Shown: in pieces, positions 51,707 to 61,485 of the stretch | Numbering within the stretch: position 1 is the stretch's first letter | Layout of the letters: each line of letters starts with the position of its first letter | From: Photobacterium iliopiscarium | Lineage (GTDB): Bacteria > Pseudomonadota > Gammaproteobacteria > Enterobacterales > Vibrionaceae | DNA length: 64,000 nucleotides | Assembly (NCBI RefSeq): GCF_003026395.1 | Contig: NZ_PYOO01000003.1 | Coordinates: 124,001-188,000, forward strand | Direction: 5' to 3' | The notes under the pieces: model-generated | The model's input: the letters and a program-made list of their open reading frames with translations, nothing else | Told to the model about the DNA's origin: nothing | The model's database searches: none | Position numbers and translations under genes: made by a program

Positions 51707-52182
51707 GCTTCTGCCTTAAAGTGACCCGATTTGCCGCCCGTTTTCTCAAGTAATCGAACTTGACTAATAACCATGTCTTTTTGAACAGCTTTACACATAT
51801 CATAAATGGTTAATGCCGCAACAGATGCCGCTGTTAAGGCTTCCATTTCAACCCCTGTTTTACCTGCAAGCTTACAGCAAGATTCAATACGAACTTTATT
51901 CTCAGCAGGCATAGCTTGTAACTGAACTTCTACTTTCGTCAGCAGTAATGGGTGGCATAATGGAATTAAATCCCATGTTTTCTTTGCCGCTTGAATACCC
52001 GCAATACGTGCTGTCGCAAATACATCACCTTTATGATGCTGACCTGAAACAATTAATGCCAACGTTGCTGGTGCCATATGAACAAAAGCTTCTGCGCGTG
52101 CTTCTCGTACTGTTTCAGCTTTTGCCGAAACATCAACCATGTTAGCTTCACCTGAAGCATTAATATGGGTAAATTGATTCAT
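51703..52182 (-). CDS. moaC: Cyclic pyranopterin monophosphate synthase MoaC
   Basis: Converts the MoaA product 3',8-cH2GTP to cPMP. 159 residues. Conserved [20 protein letters not shown] at the start, [16 protein letters not shown] in the middle, [20 protein letters not shown] with active-site residues, and [20 protein letters not shown] at the end. It lies between moaA and moaD. No moaB is present in this cluster. Confidence 0.98.
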   Translation of the reverse strand: MNQFTHINASGEANMVDVSAKAETVREARAEAFVHMAPATLALIVSGQHHKGDVFATARIAGIQAAKKTWDLIPLCHPLLLTKVEVQLQAMPAENKVRIESCCKLAGKTGVEMEALTAASVAALTIYDMCKAVQKDMVISQVRLLEKTGGKSGHFKAEA

Positions 52183-52273
52183 TTTCTATTCCCAATAAAA
52201 GCGATAATTTAAGTACAGCCGATGATTCTATTTCGACTGTTTATTTATTATTTATAATCGTGCGTCGTGTAAC

Positions 52274-53263
52274 CTAACCACCAATAGATGCTAGATTTGG
52301 CGTCATGCCAGTTTTACCTTCATCTAAGAAGTGACTCACCGCTTTTGTCTGTAAACTGGCTTGAATGCGTTCAATCAGTTGTGGTTGCTGGCTATCATCG
52401 GCCAACAAGTCACGTAACTCCACACCATCTTCACCAAAGAGACACAAATGTAATTTACCTTTGGCCGAGATACGAAGACGATTACAGCTTTCACAAAAAT
52501 TCTTTTCATACGGCATGATAAGGCCAATTTCACCCATATAATCTGGATGATAAAAAACTTGTGCGGGGCCATCATTGTTGTCTTTAATCTTCAATAACCA
52601 TCCGTTCGCAATGAGATGATTACGAATACTCACACCAGAAACATGATGTTTACTAAAAAGACTGTCCATTTCACCGGTTTGCATTAACTCGATAAAACGT
52701 AATTGAATTGGGCGAGTTTTGATCCATTCTAAAAACTTCGGTAGTTCTTGAGAGTTAAGATCTTTCAGTAATACAGTATTAATTTTTACTTGTTCAAACC
52801 CTGCATCAAAAGCAGCATCAATGCCTTCCATTACCTGATGAAACATATTTTCACCCGTAATTTGGTAGAACATCTTAGGATCTAAACTATCAACACTCAC
52901 ATTGATATGGGTTAATCCCGCTTTACGCCATTCATGCACATGTTTGGCCATGCGGTAGCCATTAGTGGTGGTTGCCACTTTTGTAATACCCGGTTGACTT
53001 GCAACAGTACGAATAATATCAGTAAAATCACGGCGTAAACTCGGTTCACCCCCCGTGATACGTACTTTAGTGGTACCACAATCAGCAAAAGCCGCTGTCA
53101 CTCGATGAATTTCATCCAACGTTAAAAAAGAGGGTTTCTTCTTATCTGTAGGCTGATAACCATCAGGCAGGCAGTAAGTACATTTGAAGTTACATACATC
53201 TGTAACTGAAAGTCGTAAGTAATAAAATTTACGATTAAAACTATCTTCTAATTGTTTAGCCAC
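52274..53263 (-). CDS. moaA: GTP 3',8-cyclase MoaA (radical SAM)
   Basis: First step of molybdenum cofactor synthesis; cyclises GTP. The start is GTG 53263, with AAAGG six bases upstream, giving 329 residues, as in E. coli MoaA. The radical SAM cluster is CNFKCTYC near residues 20-27. The second iron-sulfur site is in [20 protein letters not shown]. The C-terminus ends in Gly-Gly, which in MoaA reaches into the active site. A longer TTG form from 53278 would place the start on the ribosome-binding site itself. A probable Moco riboswitch precedes it. Confidence 0.97.
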   Translation of the reverse strand: MAKQLEDSFNRKFYYLRLSVTDVCNFKCTYCLPDGYQPTDKKKPSFLTLDEIHRVTAAFADCGTTKVRITGGEPSLRRDFTDIIRTVASQPGITKVATTTNGYRMAKHVHEWRKAGLTHINVSVDSLDPKMFYQITGENMFHQVMEGIDAAFDAGFEQVKINTVLLKDLNSQELPKFLEWIKTRPIQLRFIELMQTGEMDSLFSKHHVSGVSIRNHLIANGWLLKIKDNNDGPAQVFYHPDYMGEIGLIMPYEKNFCESCNRLRISAKGKLHLCLFGEDGVELRDLLADDSQQPQLIERIQASLQTKAVSHFLDEGKTGMTPNLASIGG

Positions 53264-53440
53264 GGAACACCTTTCCAAATTCGGGAGGCCGATTCATTTC
53301 TAAACCAACCCTGGTGACATTATGTCACTGGCGTTAATCACTTATTGACTATTGATTATTTCCCTTATGGATCAATCAAACAGCACGTAGCAACTTAGTG
53401 AAAAAAGCTCGGAGTTATGGCAGTTGTGCCCATCAGTCGT
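53264..53440 (-). promoter_or_regulatory. Probable molybdenum cofactor (Moco) riboswitch upstream of moaA
   Basis: The minus-strand leader contains CACCAGGG, then GAAATGA, then GCCTCCCG and TGGAAAGGTGT directly before the moaA start. As remembered, the same series of blocks in the same order precedes E. coli moaA, where a Moco-sensing RNA controls translation. An upstream hairpin GTGACAT / ATGTCAC (around 53311-53325) matches a variable stem. The AAAGG ribosome-binding site lies inside the last block. Boundaries are approximate; the assignment is by resemblance and not by a covariance-model search. Confidence 0.7.
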
Positions 53441-53478
53441 TGATAAACTATTAATGTCACACAACGGCATGTCTTATT

Positions 53479-53511
53479 TAAAAGTATCAGAGTTTTTCGA
53501 AAATTGGCAAA
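53479..53511 (-). promoter_or_regulatory. Candidate moaA promoter
   Basis: On the minus strand TTGCCA is followed 18 bases later by TACTTT (or after 16 by GATACT). This would give a leader of a little over 200 bases, fitting the riboswitch. Confidence 0.4.
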
Positions 53512-53610
53512 TAACTGAAAAAAACAGGCTGACATTCTACCTTTCGAGCCGAAACACGACAATACTAGTTAGGTATTTAACGCTAAAATTATGTCAATAG
53601 TGGAGGATTT

Positions 53611-53838
53611 ATGTTCAATATAATGGAATCAGCGACGCTGGATGATATTGCCCTTTATCTACAGCGAGAAGAACGCCTTGATTCAGATTCTGCTCATGCA
53701 GCCGCACAGCAAGTATTAGGTAATTTTATTGAAATGCGCAATAAAGGTCTAATAAAAGGATGGTACTTTGATGAATTTGGGCATTTAGAGTTACTACCTA
53801 CAGACAGTATTCAATCATGGATCGATCAAACAAAATAA
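53611..53838 (+). CDS. Small cytoplasmic protein, unknown function
   Basis: 75 residues, acidic and soluble, with no membrane helix. The first half is helical (ATLDDIALYLQREERLDSDS, AHAAAQQVLGNFIEMRNKG) and the second contains GWYFDEFGHLELL, then a closing helix. An excellent GGAGGA site precedes ATG 53611. It is divergent from moaA and upstream of yvcK on the same strand, with a 330-base gap. Composition and ribosome-binding site make it a real gene, but I do not recognise a family. Confidence 0.75.
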   Translation: MFNIMESATLDDIALYLQREERLDSDSAHAAAQQVLGNFIEMRNKGLIKGWYFDEFGHLELLPTDSIQSWIDQTK

Positions 53839-54168
53839 ACCGCCATAGGCACAATGAATTTTAATTTGTATCCATAAATTGAACGGTATATTGATAGATA
53901 GCCACACATAATCATTAAACCGTGGCTTTTATTTTATATAATCATGTGGTTAATTCATTATTACTTTTTTACCACATAGGTATCTAATTTTCTTATCTAT
54001 TAGATAAAACACGTAATAGGTATAATTTAAATATATCATTACCAATAACATCAATAAAAGCACCACATAACACGCACTACTCTAACTAAAATCAATACTA
54101 ACCAATAATGCACTATCGCATATCATTTGTTAAAATATACTCATACCATAATAATTAGAATAAACATC
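53839..54168. other. Intergenic stretch before yvcK
   Basis: Very AT-rich. No gene or clear terminator is seen. It should contain the yvcK promoter. Confidence 0.45.
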
Positions 54169-55065
54169 ATGCCTACAAATAGTACAGCGACAACACGTAT
54201 TGTTGCCATTGGTGGCGGTCACGGACTCGGTCGAGTCTTATCATCGTTATCCGATTACGGCTCACAGGTAACAGGTGTCGTAACAACGACAGATAACGGC
54301 GGCTCTACCGGTCGTATCCGTGCATGCCAAGGCGGTATTGCATGGGGTGATATGCGTAATTGTATTAATCAATTAATTACAGAGCCGTCTATTGGCTCTA
54401 TGATTTTTGAATACCGTTTTCGAGGTACTGGTGAGCTTAATGGCCATAATCTTGGTAACTTAATGCTAACAGCACTGGATAATCTTTGTATTCGCCCACT
54501 TGACGCAATCAATTTAATTCGCGATATGCTTCACGTTAAGCCATACATCATTCCAATGTCTGAGCACCCTTCTGATTTAGCCGCTATCACTTACGATGGT
54601 CAAATCATTAATGGTGAAACCAGTGTTGATGAGTTAGCTGAAATTCCCAAACGACTCTATTTAGAACCCGCAGTACCCGCAACTAAAGAAGCCGTGAATG
54701 CTATTATGGAAGCCGATATTATACTATTAGGCCCTGGTAGCTTTTTAACCAGCATAATGCCGGTATTACTGTTGCGTGATATAGAACAAGCATTAAAAGT
54801 AAGCACCGCTAAAATTGCATTTATTACAAATATAGATAAAGAAAAAGGCCCAGCAGGAGAGATGAGCCTTAAAACGATGCTACATTGGTGTGAACGTGCA
54901 ATGGCAGGAAGAGCGATAGATACCATCATTACTGATGTTCATCAACCACAGCTCGCACCTAAATACCAACAAATGGTACTTGATTTGGCTTCAAATAATC
55001 ATGAATGGCGTCATGATCGTAATAAGTTAAAGCATGCGATTGATGAGCTCGTTGCTTCCCGCTAA
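54169..55065 (+). CDS. YvcK/YbhK-type gluconeogenesis factor (CofD-like)
   Basis: Nucleotide-sugar-binding protein of the YvcK/CofD family. In Bacillus YvcK is needed for growth on gluconeogenic carbon and binds UDP-GlcNAc; the E. coli homologue YbhK also lies beside moaA. From ATG 54169 it has 298 residues. Conserved VAIGGGHGLGRVLSSLSDYG and GVVTTTDNGGSTGRIR, then GIAWGDMRNCINQLI, GHNLGNLMLTAL, IIPMSEHPSDLAAI and LLGPGSFLTSIMPVLLL. A TTG 42 bases further upstream is possible but unneeded. Its last 39 bases overlap the end of luxU on the opposite strand. Confidence 0.92.
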   Translation: MPTNSTATTRIVAIGGGHGLGRVLSSLSDYGSQVTGVVTTTDNGGSTGRIRACQGGIAWGDMRNCINQLITEPSIGSMIFEYRFRGTGELNGHNLGNLMLTALDNLCIRPLDAINLIRDMLHVKPYIIPMSEHPSDLAAITYDGQIINGETSVDELAEIPKRLYLEPAVPATKEAVNAIMEADIILLGPGSFLTSIMPVLLLRDIEQALKVSTAKIAFITNIDKEKGPAGEMSLKTMLHWCERAMAGRAIDTIITDVHQPQLAPKYQQMVLDLASNNHEWRHDRNKLKHAIDELVASR

Positions 55066-55386
55066 CTGTTTATACTCAATCGACATTCCTTCGACCATTT
55101 GTCTAAATTGAGGCAAATGGTCAATCATCCAAGTCTCTTGTCCTTGTCTTACTCGATATTCACATTCCTGTGCCATTAATGCTAAATCATCAGCACCAAA
55201 ACTTGCAGCACTACTTTTAATCGCATGGCTAATATCACCGATTTGAGTGACGGATGGTTGGTCTGATAGCTTTTGTAAATACTGATCAAGCTCATCACTG
55301 AATACATTCAACAGTATCACCACGGTTTCATCACCGACTTCATCAGCCAATCTTTTTAATGTTTCTGCATTTATATTAGTTACCAT
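55027..55386 (-). CDS. luxU: Phosphorelay protein LuxU
   Basis: Histidine phosphotransfer protein of the quorum-sensing relay; passes phosphate between the hybrid sensor kinases (LuxN/LuxPQ/CqsS types) and LuxO. 119 residues with the HPt motif ISHAIKSSAASFGA, phosphorylated at His54. The ATG shares one base with the luxO stop (TAATG), so translation is coupled. The 3' end overlaps yvcK by 39 bases tail to tail. Confidence 0.95.
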   Translation of the reverse strand: MVTNINAETLKRLADEVGDETVVILLNVFSDELDQYLQKLSDQPSVTQIGDISHAIKSSAASFGADDLALMAQECEYRVRQGQETWMIDHLPQFRQMVEGMSIEYKQLAGSNELINRML

Positions 55387-56834
55387 TAATCAATCTCCTG
55401 ACTACCCATAGTCTCTTGCCAAGTTTGTAATTTACGATAAATTGTCGATGGGCTTACTTCTAATAATCCAGCTGCACGAGGAATATTACCGTCACAAGCA
55501 TCAATTGCCCATTGAATAGCGCGTTTTTCTACTATCCAAAGAGGTTCGATTTTATCTTTTGATATTTCATCAACAAATGATGTATTCACTGTAGATGTTA
55601 ATGTATTTAATTGCGGATAGATTGGTGTAGGTGAAGCAATTTCCGTACCAAAAATAGCATTAATCGGTGGTGGCACCATTTCTTTAGTGACTTCTTCTGC
55701 GGTATTCAACACCACAATATTACGAATAATATTTTGCAACTCTCGCACATTACCCGGCCAAGAATAAGATTCAAAAAGTTGTAATACTTCTTTTGAGAAA
55801 CGACTGAAATCTTTACCTTCTTCTAATGACATTAACCCTAATAATGCATGAGCAATTTCAATAATATCATCACCGCGATCACGTAACGGCGGTAAGGTAA
55901 TGGGTATCACATGTAACCGATAATAAAGGTCTTCTCGAAAACGACCTTCCTGTACTTCTTGCCATGGATTTCTGTTAGTTGCACACACAAAACGCACATC
56001 AACATGACACGTTTTAGATGAGCCTACTTTTTGATAAGTCCCTGTTTGGATAAAACGCAATAACTTACTTTGTAGATCTAAATCCATCTCACAAAGCTCA
56101 TCTAACATTAAGGTGCCATTATGTGCTATTTCTACTGCGCCTTGACGTTCTGTTGATGCACCAGTAAATGCACCTTTTACGTGACCAAATAATTCACTTT
56201 CAATCAGTTCTTTTGGAATAGCTGCACAATTTAGAGCAATAAAAGGTTTATCATGGCGAGGGCTAGCGGCATGAATAGCTTCTGCGCAAACTTCTTTACC
56301 CGTTCCACTTTCACCCGTTATAAATACAGTTGCTTTACTTGATGCCGCAGATTCAATCACACGATATACCGCTTGCATCGGCAAACTGTTACCAATAAAA
56401 CCTTGATATTGCGCACCATCTGATTGTTTTGAAGAAGTATCAGACGGTGATTTAGTATTACCTTTAAGCACATTATTAACGGTAATTCGTAACCGATCAG
56501 CTTCACAAGGCTTAATTAAAAAATCTTGAGCACCTTGTCGAATTGCATCCACTGCAATATCAATAGAACCATGAGCCGTCATGATCACCACAGGAATTTT
56601 GCCGTGTTCTTGTCGTACTTGTTGCAAAACCTCCATACCCGTCATATCAGGTAAACGGAGATCTAATAAAATTAAATCTGGAATAATGTCTTTAATAAAG
56701 CTCAGTGCTTCTTTACCCGTGCCGACAATACTCACATTAAGTCCAAGAGGATTTAAGTAAGATTTATATAAGGCAGCCACTGACGCGGTATCTTCAACCA
56801 TTAATACTTGGCGCTGTCGTGTAATGCTTTCCAT
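55386..56834 (-). CDS. luxO: Quorum-sensing sigma-54 response regulator LuxO
   Basis: Phosphorylated LuxO with sigma-54 activates qrr small RNA genes at low cell density. 482 residues: receiver domain with phosphoacceptor Asp58 ([15 protein letters not shown]), AAA+ domain with [15 protein letters not shown], the sigma-54 contact GAFTGA, and [20 protein letters not shown], then a Fis-type helix-turn-helix ([20 protein letters not shown]). It closely follows Vibrio LuxO. The adjoining qrr1 gene, with LuxO-type palindromes, is its expected target. Confidence 0.98.
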   Translation of the reverse strand: MESITRQRQVLMVEDTASVAALYKSYLNPLGLNVSIVGTGKEALSFIKDIIPDLILLDLRLPDMTGMEVLQQVRQEHGKIPVVIMTAHGSIDIAVDAIRQGAQDFLIKPCEADRLRITVNNVLKGNTKSPSDTSSKQSDGAQYQGFIGNSLPMQAVYRVIESAASSKATVFITGESGTGKEVCAEAIHAASPRHDKPFIALNCAAIPKELIESELFGHVKGAFTGASTERQGAVEIAHNGTLMLDELCEMDLDLQSKLLRFIQTGTYQKVGSSKTCHVDVRFVCATNRNPWQEVQEGRFREDLYYRLHVIPITLPPLRDRGDDIIEIAHALLGLMSLEEGKDFSRFSKEVLQLFESYSWPGNVRELQNIIRNIVVLNTAEEVTKEMVPPPINAIFGTEIASPTPIYPQLNTLTSTVNTSFVDEISKDKIEPLWIVEKRAIQWAIDACDGNIPRAAGLLEVSPSTIYRKLQTWQETMGSQEID

Positions 56835-56928
56835 TGCTCCTCCAAAAACGAACTCCCTGACCTAATTGTAATCAATACAACAGAAACTGGGTTCTTAATT
56901 TATATTTTTTATATTATGCCAGATATAG

Positions 56929-56954
56929 TTGCATAATGATTCGCATTTTGCGAA
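56929..56954 (+). promoter_or_regulatory. LuxO-type binding sites upstream of qrr1
   Basis: TTCGCATTTTGCGAA (56940-56954) is a perfect palindrome around GCA-TTT-TGC, close to the known LuxO consensus TTGCA-W3-TGCAA. Just before it TTGCATAATGATT (56929-56941) is a half match. They lie 95-120 bases upstream of the sigma-54 promoter, the usual enhancer distance. Confidence 0.7.
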
Positions 56955-57047
56955 AAACAGTCTTTTTATGCGCACTAAAAATAGCAAATAAAAACGACAA
57001 TTAATGATAAGCCCACAAGAAACCTTATAACATCGCATTAAAAAAGT

Positions 57048-57063
57048 TGGCATGGGGTATGCA
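57048..57063 (+). promoter_or_regulatory. Sigma-54 promoter of qrr1
   Basis: TGGCATG-GGGT-ATGCA fits the sigma-54 consensus, with GG and GC exactly 12 bases apart. The predicted start is near 57074. Confidence 0.88.
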
Positions 57064-57073
57064 ATACTAACAG

Positions 57074-57176
57074 TGACTCTTATCTTAAGGGTCAACCTAG
57101 CCAACTGACGTTGTTGTGGATTCTTTCACTTAACAATGAAGCCAACCGAAACTTTTTATCGGCTGGCTTTTTTTTT
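57074..57176 (+). ncRNA. qrr1: Qrr1 quorum regulatory small RNA
   Basis: Hfq-dependent small RNA that at low density controls the LuxR-type master regulator and luxO messages. It begins TGACTCTTATCTTAAGGGTC, forming the first stem, then contains the core CTAGCCAACTGACGTTGTT, which is the most conserved part of Vibrio Qrr RNAs. It ends in a terminator stem (AAGCCA-CCGA / TCGG-TGGCTT) followed by nine T. It lies between luxO and uvrB on the plus strand, as in Vibrio and Aliivibrio. One extra A is seen in GTCAACCTAG, compared with GTCACCTAG as remembered from Vibrio. Confidence 0.95.
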
Positions 57177-57198
57177 ACCTAAAAATCAAACGAGCACG

Positions 57199-59226
57199 TT
57201 AACTATTGGCAATAAATTGTTGTCTTAATTGATGGATTTTGTCACGGGTTTCAGCGGCTTGTTCAAACTCTAAGTTTTGCGCAAAGTCATACATTTGTTT
57301 TTCTAATCGTTGAATTTCAAGCTCAAGTTGTTGCGGGGTTAATATCGAATAAGTCCCTTTCGATTCTGCCACTTTATGTAAATCTGCCGCTTTATTACGT
57401 GATTTAGCGCGCCCACTCGGCGCACCCAATTCTAATAAATCCCCAATTTTCTTATTCAATTTTTGCGGGGTAATATTATGTTCTAAATTATAAATTATTT
57501 GCTTTTCACGTCGACGCTGAGTTTCATTAATCGCCCGCTCCATTGAGCCAGTTATACGATCACCATATAAAATAGCTCTACCTTCTATGTTACGTGCGGC
57601 ACGTCCCATGGTTTGAATCAAGGATCGTTCTGAACGTAAAAATCCCTCTTTATCCGCATCTAAAATAGCAACTAAAGAGACTTCAGGAATATCTAAACCT
57701 TCACGTAATAAGTTAATCCCCACTAACACATCAAACTTACCTAAACGTAAATCACGAATAATTTCAACACGTTCAACCGTATCAATATCGGAGTGAAGGT
57801 AACGTACTTTCACCCCATGTTCAGTTAAATATTCAGTAAGATCTTCTGACATTCGTTTGGTTAGCGTAGTGACCAATACCCGCTCTTGTTTAGTCGCCCT
57901 AATATGGATTTCAGATAATAAATCATCTACCTGAGTCGCAACGGGACGCACTTCAACCTCAGGATCAAGTAAACCCGTAGGACGAACAACTTGCTCGGCA
58001 ATATCCCCACCAGATTTTTCAATTTCATAATTACCGGGAGTCGCTGAAACGTAAATTGTCTGAGGTGCTAGAGATTCAAATTCCTCAAACTTCATGGGAC
58101 GATTATCTAGCGCTGACGGTAATCGAAAACCATATTCAACCAGATTTTCTTTACGCGAACGGTCACCACGGAACATCGCACCAATTTGAGAAACAGTAAC
58201 GTGTGATTCATCAATAATTAATAAACCATCGGCAGGAAGATAATCAAACAAGGTTGGTGGCGGCTCACCCTCGGCGCGACCACTTAAATAACGGGAGTAG
58301 TTTTCAATACCAGAACAAAAACCCAGTTCATTCATCATTTCGATATCAAATTGAGTACGTTGCGATATGCGTTGTTCTTCAACTAATTTATTGTTGTCCA
58401 ATAATTGTTGCTTACGCTGGGTTAGCTCAAGTTTGATACCTTCAATCGCTTCTAGAATTTTCTCTCTTGGTGTCACATAGTGGGTTTTAGGATAGATCGT
58501 AGTACGGGCTAAATCACGTTGAATAATCGCACCAGTAAGTGGATCAAATGCGGAAATAACTTCAACTTCATCATCAAACAATTCCAATCGAATCGCTTCT
58601 TTTTCTGATTCCGCTGGAAAAATATCAATCACTTCCCCTCGAACGCGAAATGTTCCCCGCTCAAAAACGGCATCATTACGTTTATATTGGAGTTCAGCTA
58701 AGCGCCGTAAAATATCACGTTGATTAAGTACATCACCACGGCGTACGTGCAACATCATTTTTAAATACGATTCAGGATCGCCTAAACCATAAATGGCAGA
58801 AACAGATGCAATAATAATAACATCGCGTCGTTCCATTAACGCTTTAGTTGCAGATAATCGCATCTGTTCGATATGGGCATTAACTGAAGCATCTTTTTCA
58901 ATAAATGTATCAGTGGTTGGCACATACGCTTCAGGTTGGTAGTAATCGTAATAAGAAACAAAATACTCAACCGCATTATCCGGAAAGAAATCTCTCATTT
59001 CACCATAGAGCTGAGCCGCTAAGGTTTTGTTGGGCGCCATAATAAAGGTTGGACGGTTAGCTTGTGCAATAACATTTGCAATCGTAAATGTTTTTCCTGA
59101 ACCGGTAACGCCGAGTAAGGTTTGCTGTGCCAGACCAGAATCAAGTCCATCCATTAATTGTGCAATTGCAGTGGGTTGATCGCCCGCTGGAGAATAATCA
59201 GATACAAGACTAAACAGCTTACTCAT
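57199..59226 (-). CDS. uvrB: Excinuclease ABC subunit B
   Basis: Damage-verifying helicase-like subunit of nucleotide excision repair. 675 residues from ATG 59226, giving [20 protein letters not shown], which aligns with E. coli; a start 21 bases upstream is not needed. Walker [18 protein letters not shown], the beta-hairpin region [30 protein letters not shown] (DEAD-like motif), the helicase motif QTMGRAARN and a C-terminal UVR coiled coil that binds UvrC. No clear LexA box was found upstream. Confidence 0.98.
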   Translation of the reverse strand: MSKLFSLVSDYSPAGDQPTAIAQLMDGLDSGLAQQTLLGVTGSGKTFTIANVIAQANRPTFIMAPNKTLAAQLYGEMRDFFPDNAVEYFVSYYDYYQPEAYVPTTDTFIEKDASVNAHIEQMRLSATKALMERRDVIIIASVSAIYGLGDPESYLKMMLHVRRGDVLNQRDILRRLAELQYKRNDAVFERGTFRVRGEVIDIFPAESEKEAIRLELFDDEVEVISAFDPLTGAIIQRDLARTTIYPKTHYVTPREKILEAIEGIKLELTQRKQQLLDNNKLVEEQRISQRTQFDIEMMNELGFCSGIENYSRYLSGRAEGEPPPTLFDYLPADGLLIIDESHVTVSQIGAMFRGDRSRKENLVEYGFRLPSALDNRPMKFEEFESLAPQTIYVSATPGNYEIEKSGGDIAEQVVRPTGLLDPEVEVRPVATQVDDLLSEIHIRATKQERVLVTTLTKRMSEDLTEYLTEHGVKVRYLHSDIDTVERVEIIRDLRLGKFDVLVGINLLREGLDIPEVSLVAILDADKEGFLRSERSLIQTMGRAARNIEGRAILYGDRITGSMERAINETQRRREKQIIYNLEHNITPQKLNKKIGDLLELGAPSGRAKSRNKAADLHKVAESKGTYSILTPQQLELEIQRLEKQMYDFAQNLEFEQAAETRDKIHQLRQQFIANS

Positions 59227-59315
59227 TACATATATCCGTAATAACAATACTGAGTATCATTGTGAGCACCCACCCAATAATGTCAATACTGGTTTGGTTA
59301 AGTTTGAGAATTGTG

Positions 59316-59370
59316 GTGGCGAGTGGCGAGTGGCGAGTGGCGAGTGGCGAGTGGCGAGTGGCGAGTGGCG
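59316..59370. repeat. 7-bp tandem repeat (GTGGCGA) x about 8
   Basis: An uninterrupted run of the heptamer starts 90 bases upstream of the uvrB ATG. It is G-rich in an AT-rich surrounding. It lies in non-coding DNA, so unit changes would alter spacing and not frame. Confidence 0.95.
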
Positions 59371-60295
59371 GAGTATAAAAATAGCTTCAGTAATAAAACA
59401 TTACTTATTAAAATTTAAACACCAAATTCAATTTTAACAGCAAAAGTCACAACCTAATGTAAACACTAGGCCCCCTTTGGACTTTACATTTTATTACCGA
59501 AGCAAACCAACTAACGTTGAAATAAAAACAGATATTGACACATATAATCATTTTAACATTGAGCATTTCATCTCTTTCTGACCTTAATGGGAGAAAGTAA
59601 AAAGCAATAATGAATACAGAAACACTTAATGTCTTAAAATAATAAGTAAAAAAGTGACAACAATAAATACCAACCGCTGAATACATTGCGCCATATAAAT
59701 AACCACCACTAATAGATAATGATGTAATTTATTATGCCAACATACGCATAAGATTAATAAACAATAAAATTTCATTTATTTCAATAAGATAAACAAAAAC
59801 AATCCAAATTTATAATCCTAATTAAAATTAATGCTTATAATAATAAGTAGGAATTATTCATCAAATTTTATGTCTTTTTACTTAATAATAATTTTAAATT
59901 ATATTCGCTTATTTATACCTAGCGAGTATCAGTGATATTATCGCCAAATAACGACTCCCTTATTCAATCAACTCAAACCTAACATATAATCATAATTGAC
60001 ATTTAATCTTGCCATTTTAAATATCATCCACAGCTTTTCCAAAAATTATCACTTTCAATATCACGCCATTGATATTTACATTTCTTCACTATTAATAATA
60101 TTGTTATATTTATTTTTTACATTTATTCCTTATCACCATTGTTGTTACGACCAATTCCCTCATTAAAAATGTTATTAACACCAATGAGAATAACACGCCA
60201 CATCGACATAGTTATCCACAGAAATTGTGGACAACCGTTAAAAACCCAAGTCGTTAGGCACTTCTTAAAAATCAAGCTTTTTTTGCGTCATATAA
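59371..60295. other. AT-rich gene-free stretch with DnaA-box-like sequences
   Basis: Together with the repeat, over 1 kb lacks a convincing gene; a 79-codon minus frame at 59447-59686 has unlikely composition. TTATCCACA (60212-60220, perfect DnaA consensus) faces TTGTCCACA (60226-60234, opposite strand) with a 5-base gap, and TCATCCACA lies at 60024-60032. Whether DnaA binds here is unknown. Confidence 0.6.
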
Positions 60296-60320
60296 AAAAA
60301 GCTAACCAAAATGGTTAGCC
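60296..60320 (-). terminator. Terminator of pepE
   Basis: Perfect 8-bp stem GCTAACCA / TGGTTAGC with a 3-base loop; on the minus strand it is followed by seven T. It lies 32 bases behind the pepE stop. Confidence 0.92.
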
Positions 60321-60351
60321 TCTTTATTGATAAAATTGTAACAACAATACG

Positions 60352-61089
60352 TTAGTAGTTAATATCCATTAAAAACTGCACGTCATCGCCGGGCTGGTAA
60401 TAAATAGGATCATTGCCATAACTAAAGAATTTTAATGGTTTACCGTTAGCAGCATGATAACTAATCTTATTATCTGTTACCGCTAACCATGTGCCTTCAG
60501 GAATACCAATAACAGGTTCATGCTTATTCACTTCAAGAAATTCTTCAATACGCTCATCACGGGTTTCACCCATATGACCTTCAACAGAAGCTTCTAAGTA
60601 ATGAGGATTAATTTGGAAAGGCACGAAATTTAATGAAGATAGAATGGCACCAGTAACAATCGGCATATCGTTGGTTGTACGAATAGTTGGACAACCAATA
60701 TTCGTTCCCGCACTCCAACCAATATAAGCCGTTCCTTTTTTCAGTACTGCTTTACGAATTGGGCCAACTAAACCTAAATCATGTAATGTTTTATTGAGTA
60801 CCCAAGTATTACCACCACTAACAATAATGCCATCCGCTTGTTCGATAGCCATTACTGGATCTTCAGCACGATGCAATCCTGTCGCGATACAATCTAAACC
60901 CAATTTATCAAAAGTTGCTTGAACTAAAGCCACACGATCATCATGGCTTGAACGAATAACAGCATATGGGATCACGACAAAATGCTTCGCTCCAGTACGC
61001 TTTACTTGCTCAATAATGGCATCCGCAGCAAATTCCATCACATGCGTGTTACCCGCAATTTTACCGTTACTCAGTAATAAAATATCCAT
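60352..61089 (-). CDS. pepE: Dipeptidase E (alpha-aspartyl dipeptidase)
   Basis: Cytoplasmic serine peptidase of family S51 that splits Asp-X dipeptides. 245 residues, slightly longer than E. coli PepE (229). The nucleophile elbow is YIGWSAGTNIGCPTIRTTND, with the Ser in GWSAG. VSGGNTWVLNKTL forms the oxyanion region, and FQINPHYLEASVEGHMGETR supplies the His. The extra length is in the C-terminal beta part. It is a single gene with its own terminator. Confidence 0.92.
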   Translation of the reverse strand: MDILLLSNGKIAGNTHVMEFAADAIIEQVKRTGAKHFVVIPYAVIRSSHDDRVALVQATFDKLGLDCIATGLHRAEDPVMAIEQADGIIVSGGNTWVLNKTLHDLGLVGPIRKAVLKKGTAYIGWSAGTNIGCPTIRTTNDMPIVTGAILSSLNFVPFQINPHYLEASVEGHMGETRDERIEEFLEVNKHEPVIGIPEGTWLAVTDNKISYHAANGKPLKFFSYGNDPIYYQPGDDVQFLMDINY

Positions 61090-61485
61090 TGTTTCATCCT
61101 AATAACTTATATTTATTGGTTATACGTGTAATCACGAACACTATTTACATTAAATCCAGTTATATCAAACGCAGAATTGCCACACATTACAACCGTTACA
61201 ATCACAATTTATTAAAACACCATTAAAAAACAGTTATCTTTTCATGAAAATCACTAATAACAAACACCTCAGATACAATACAAGATCAAAACACACACAT
61301 TGAATTAATAATTTTTCGGTAACAATTAGCTCAAAAGAAGTATTTTATTTAACTAAAAACTTATATTTCAATCAACTACTCAAATTTAAGACCATTAATA
61401 GATAAAACCCTACCCTTGAGGAGTTGTTATAGCGCTCACAAAATCAGATAATGTTGGGATCTCTTGCAATGATAATGAACTCGGT
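61090..61485. other. Intergenic stretch pepE / rsxA with an odd leader
   Basis: Holds both promoters. A strong TTGAGGAG sits at 61417-61424, far from the rsxA ATG (61486), which itself has no ribosome-binding site. A 12-codon frame ATG 61451 to TGA 61489 overlaps the rsxA ATG as ATGA. Confidence 0.5.

Noticed and set aside
59227..59280. LexA (SOS) box before uvrB
   Set aside because: No CTG-N10-CAG element was found in the immediate upstream sequence, although uvrB is SOS-controlled in E. coli.
59447..59686. 79-codon minus-strand frame in the gene-free stretch
   Set aside because: Cys/Phe/Tyr-rich chance-like sequence with no ribosome-binding site.
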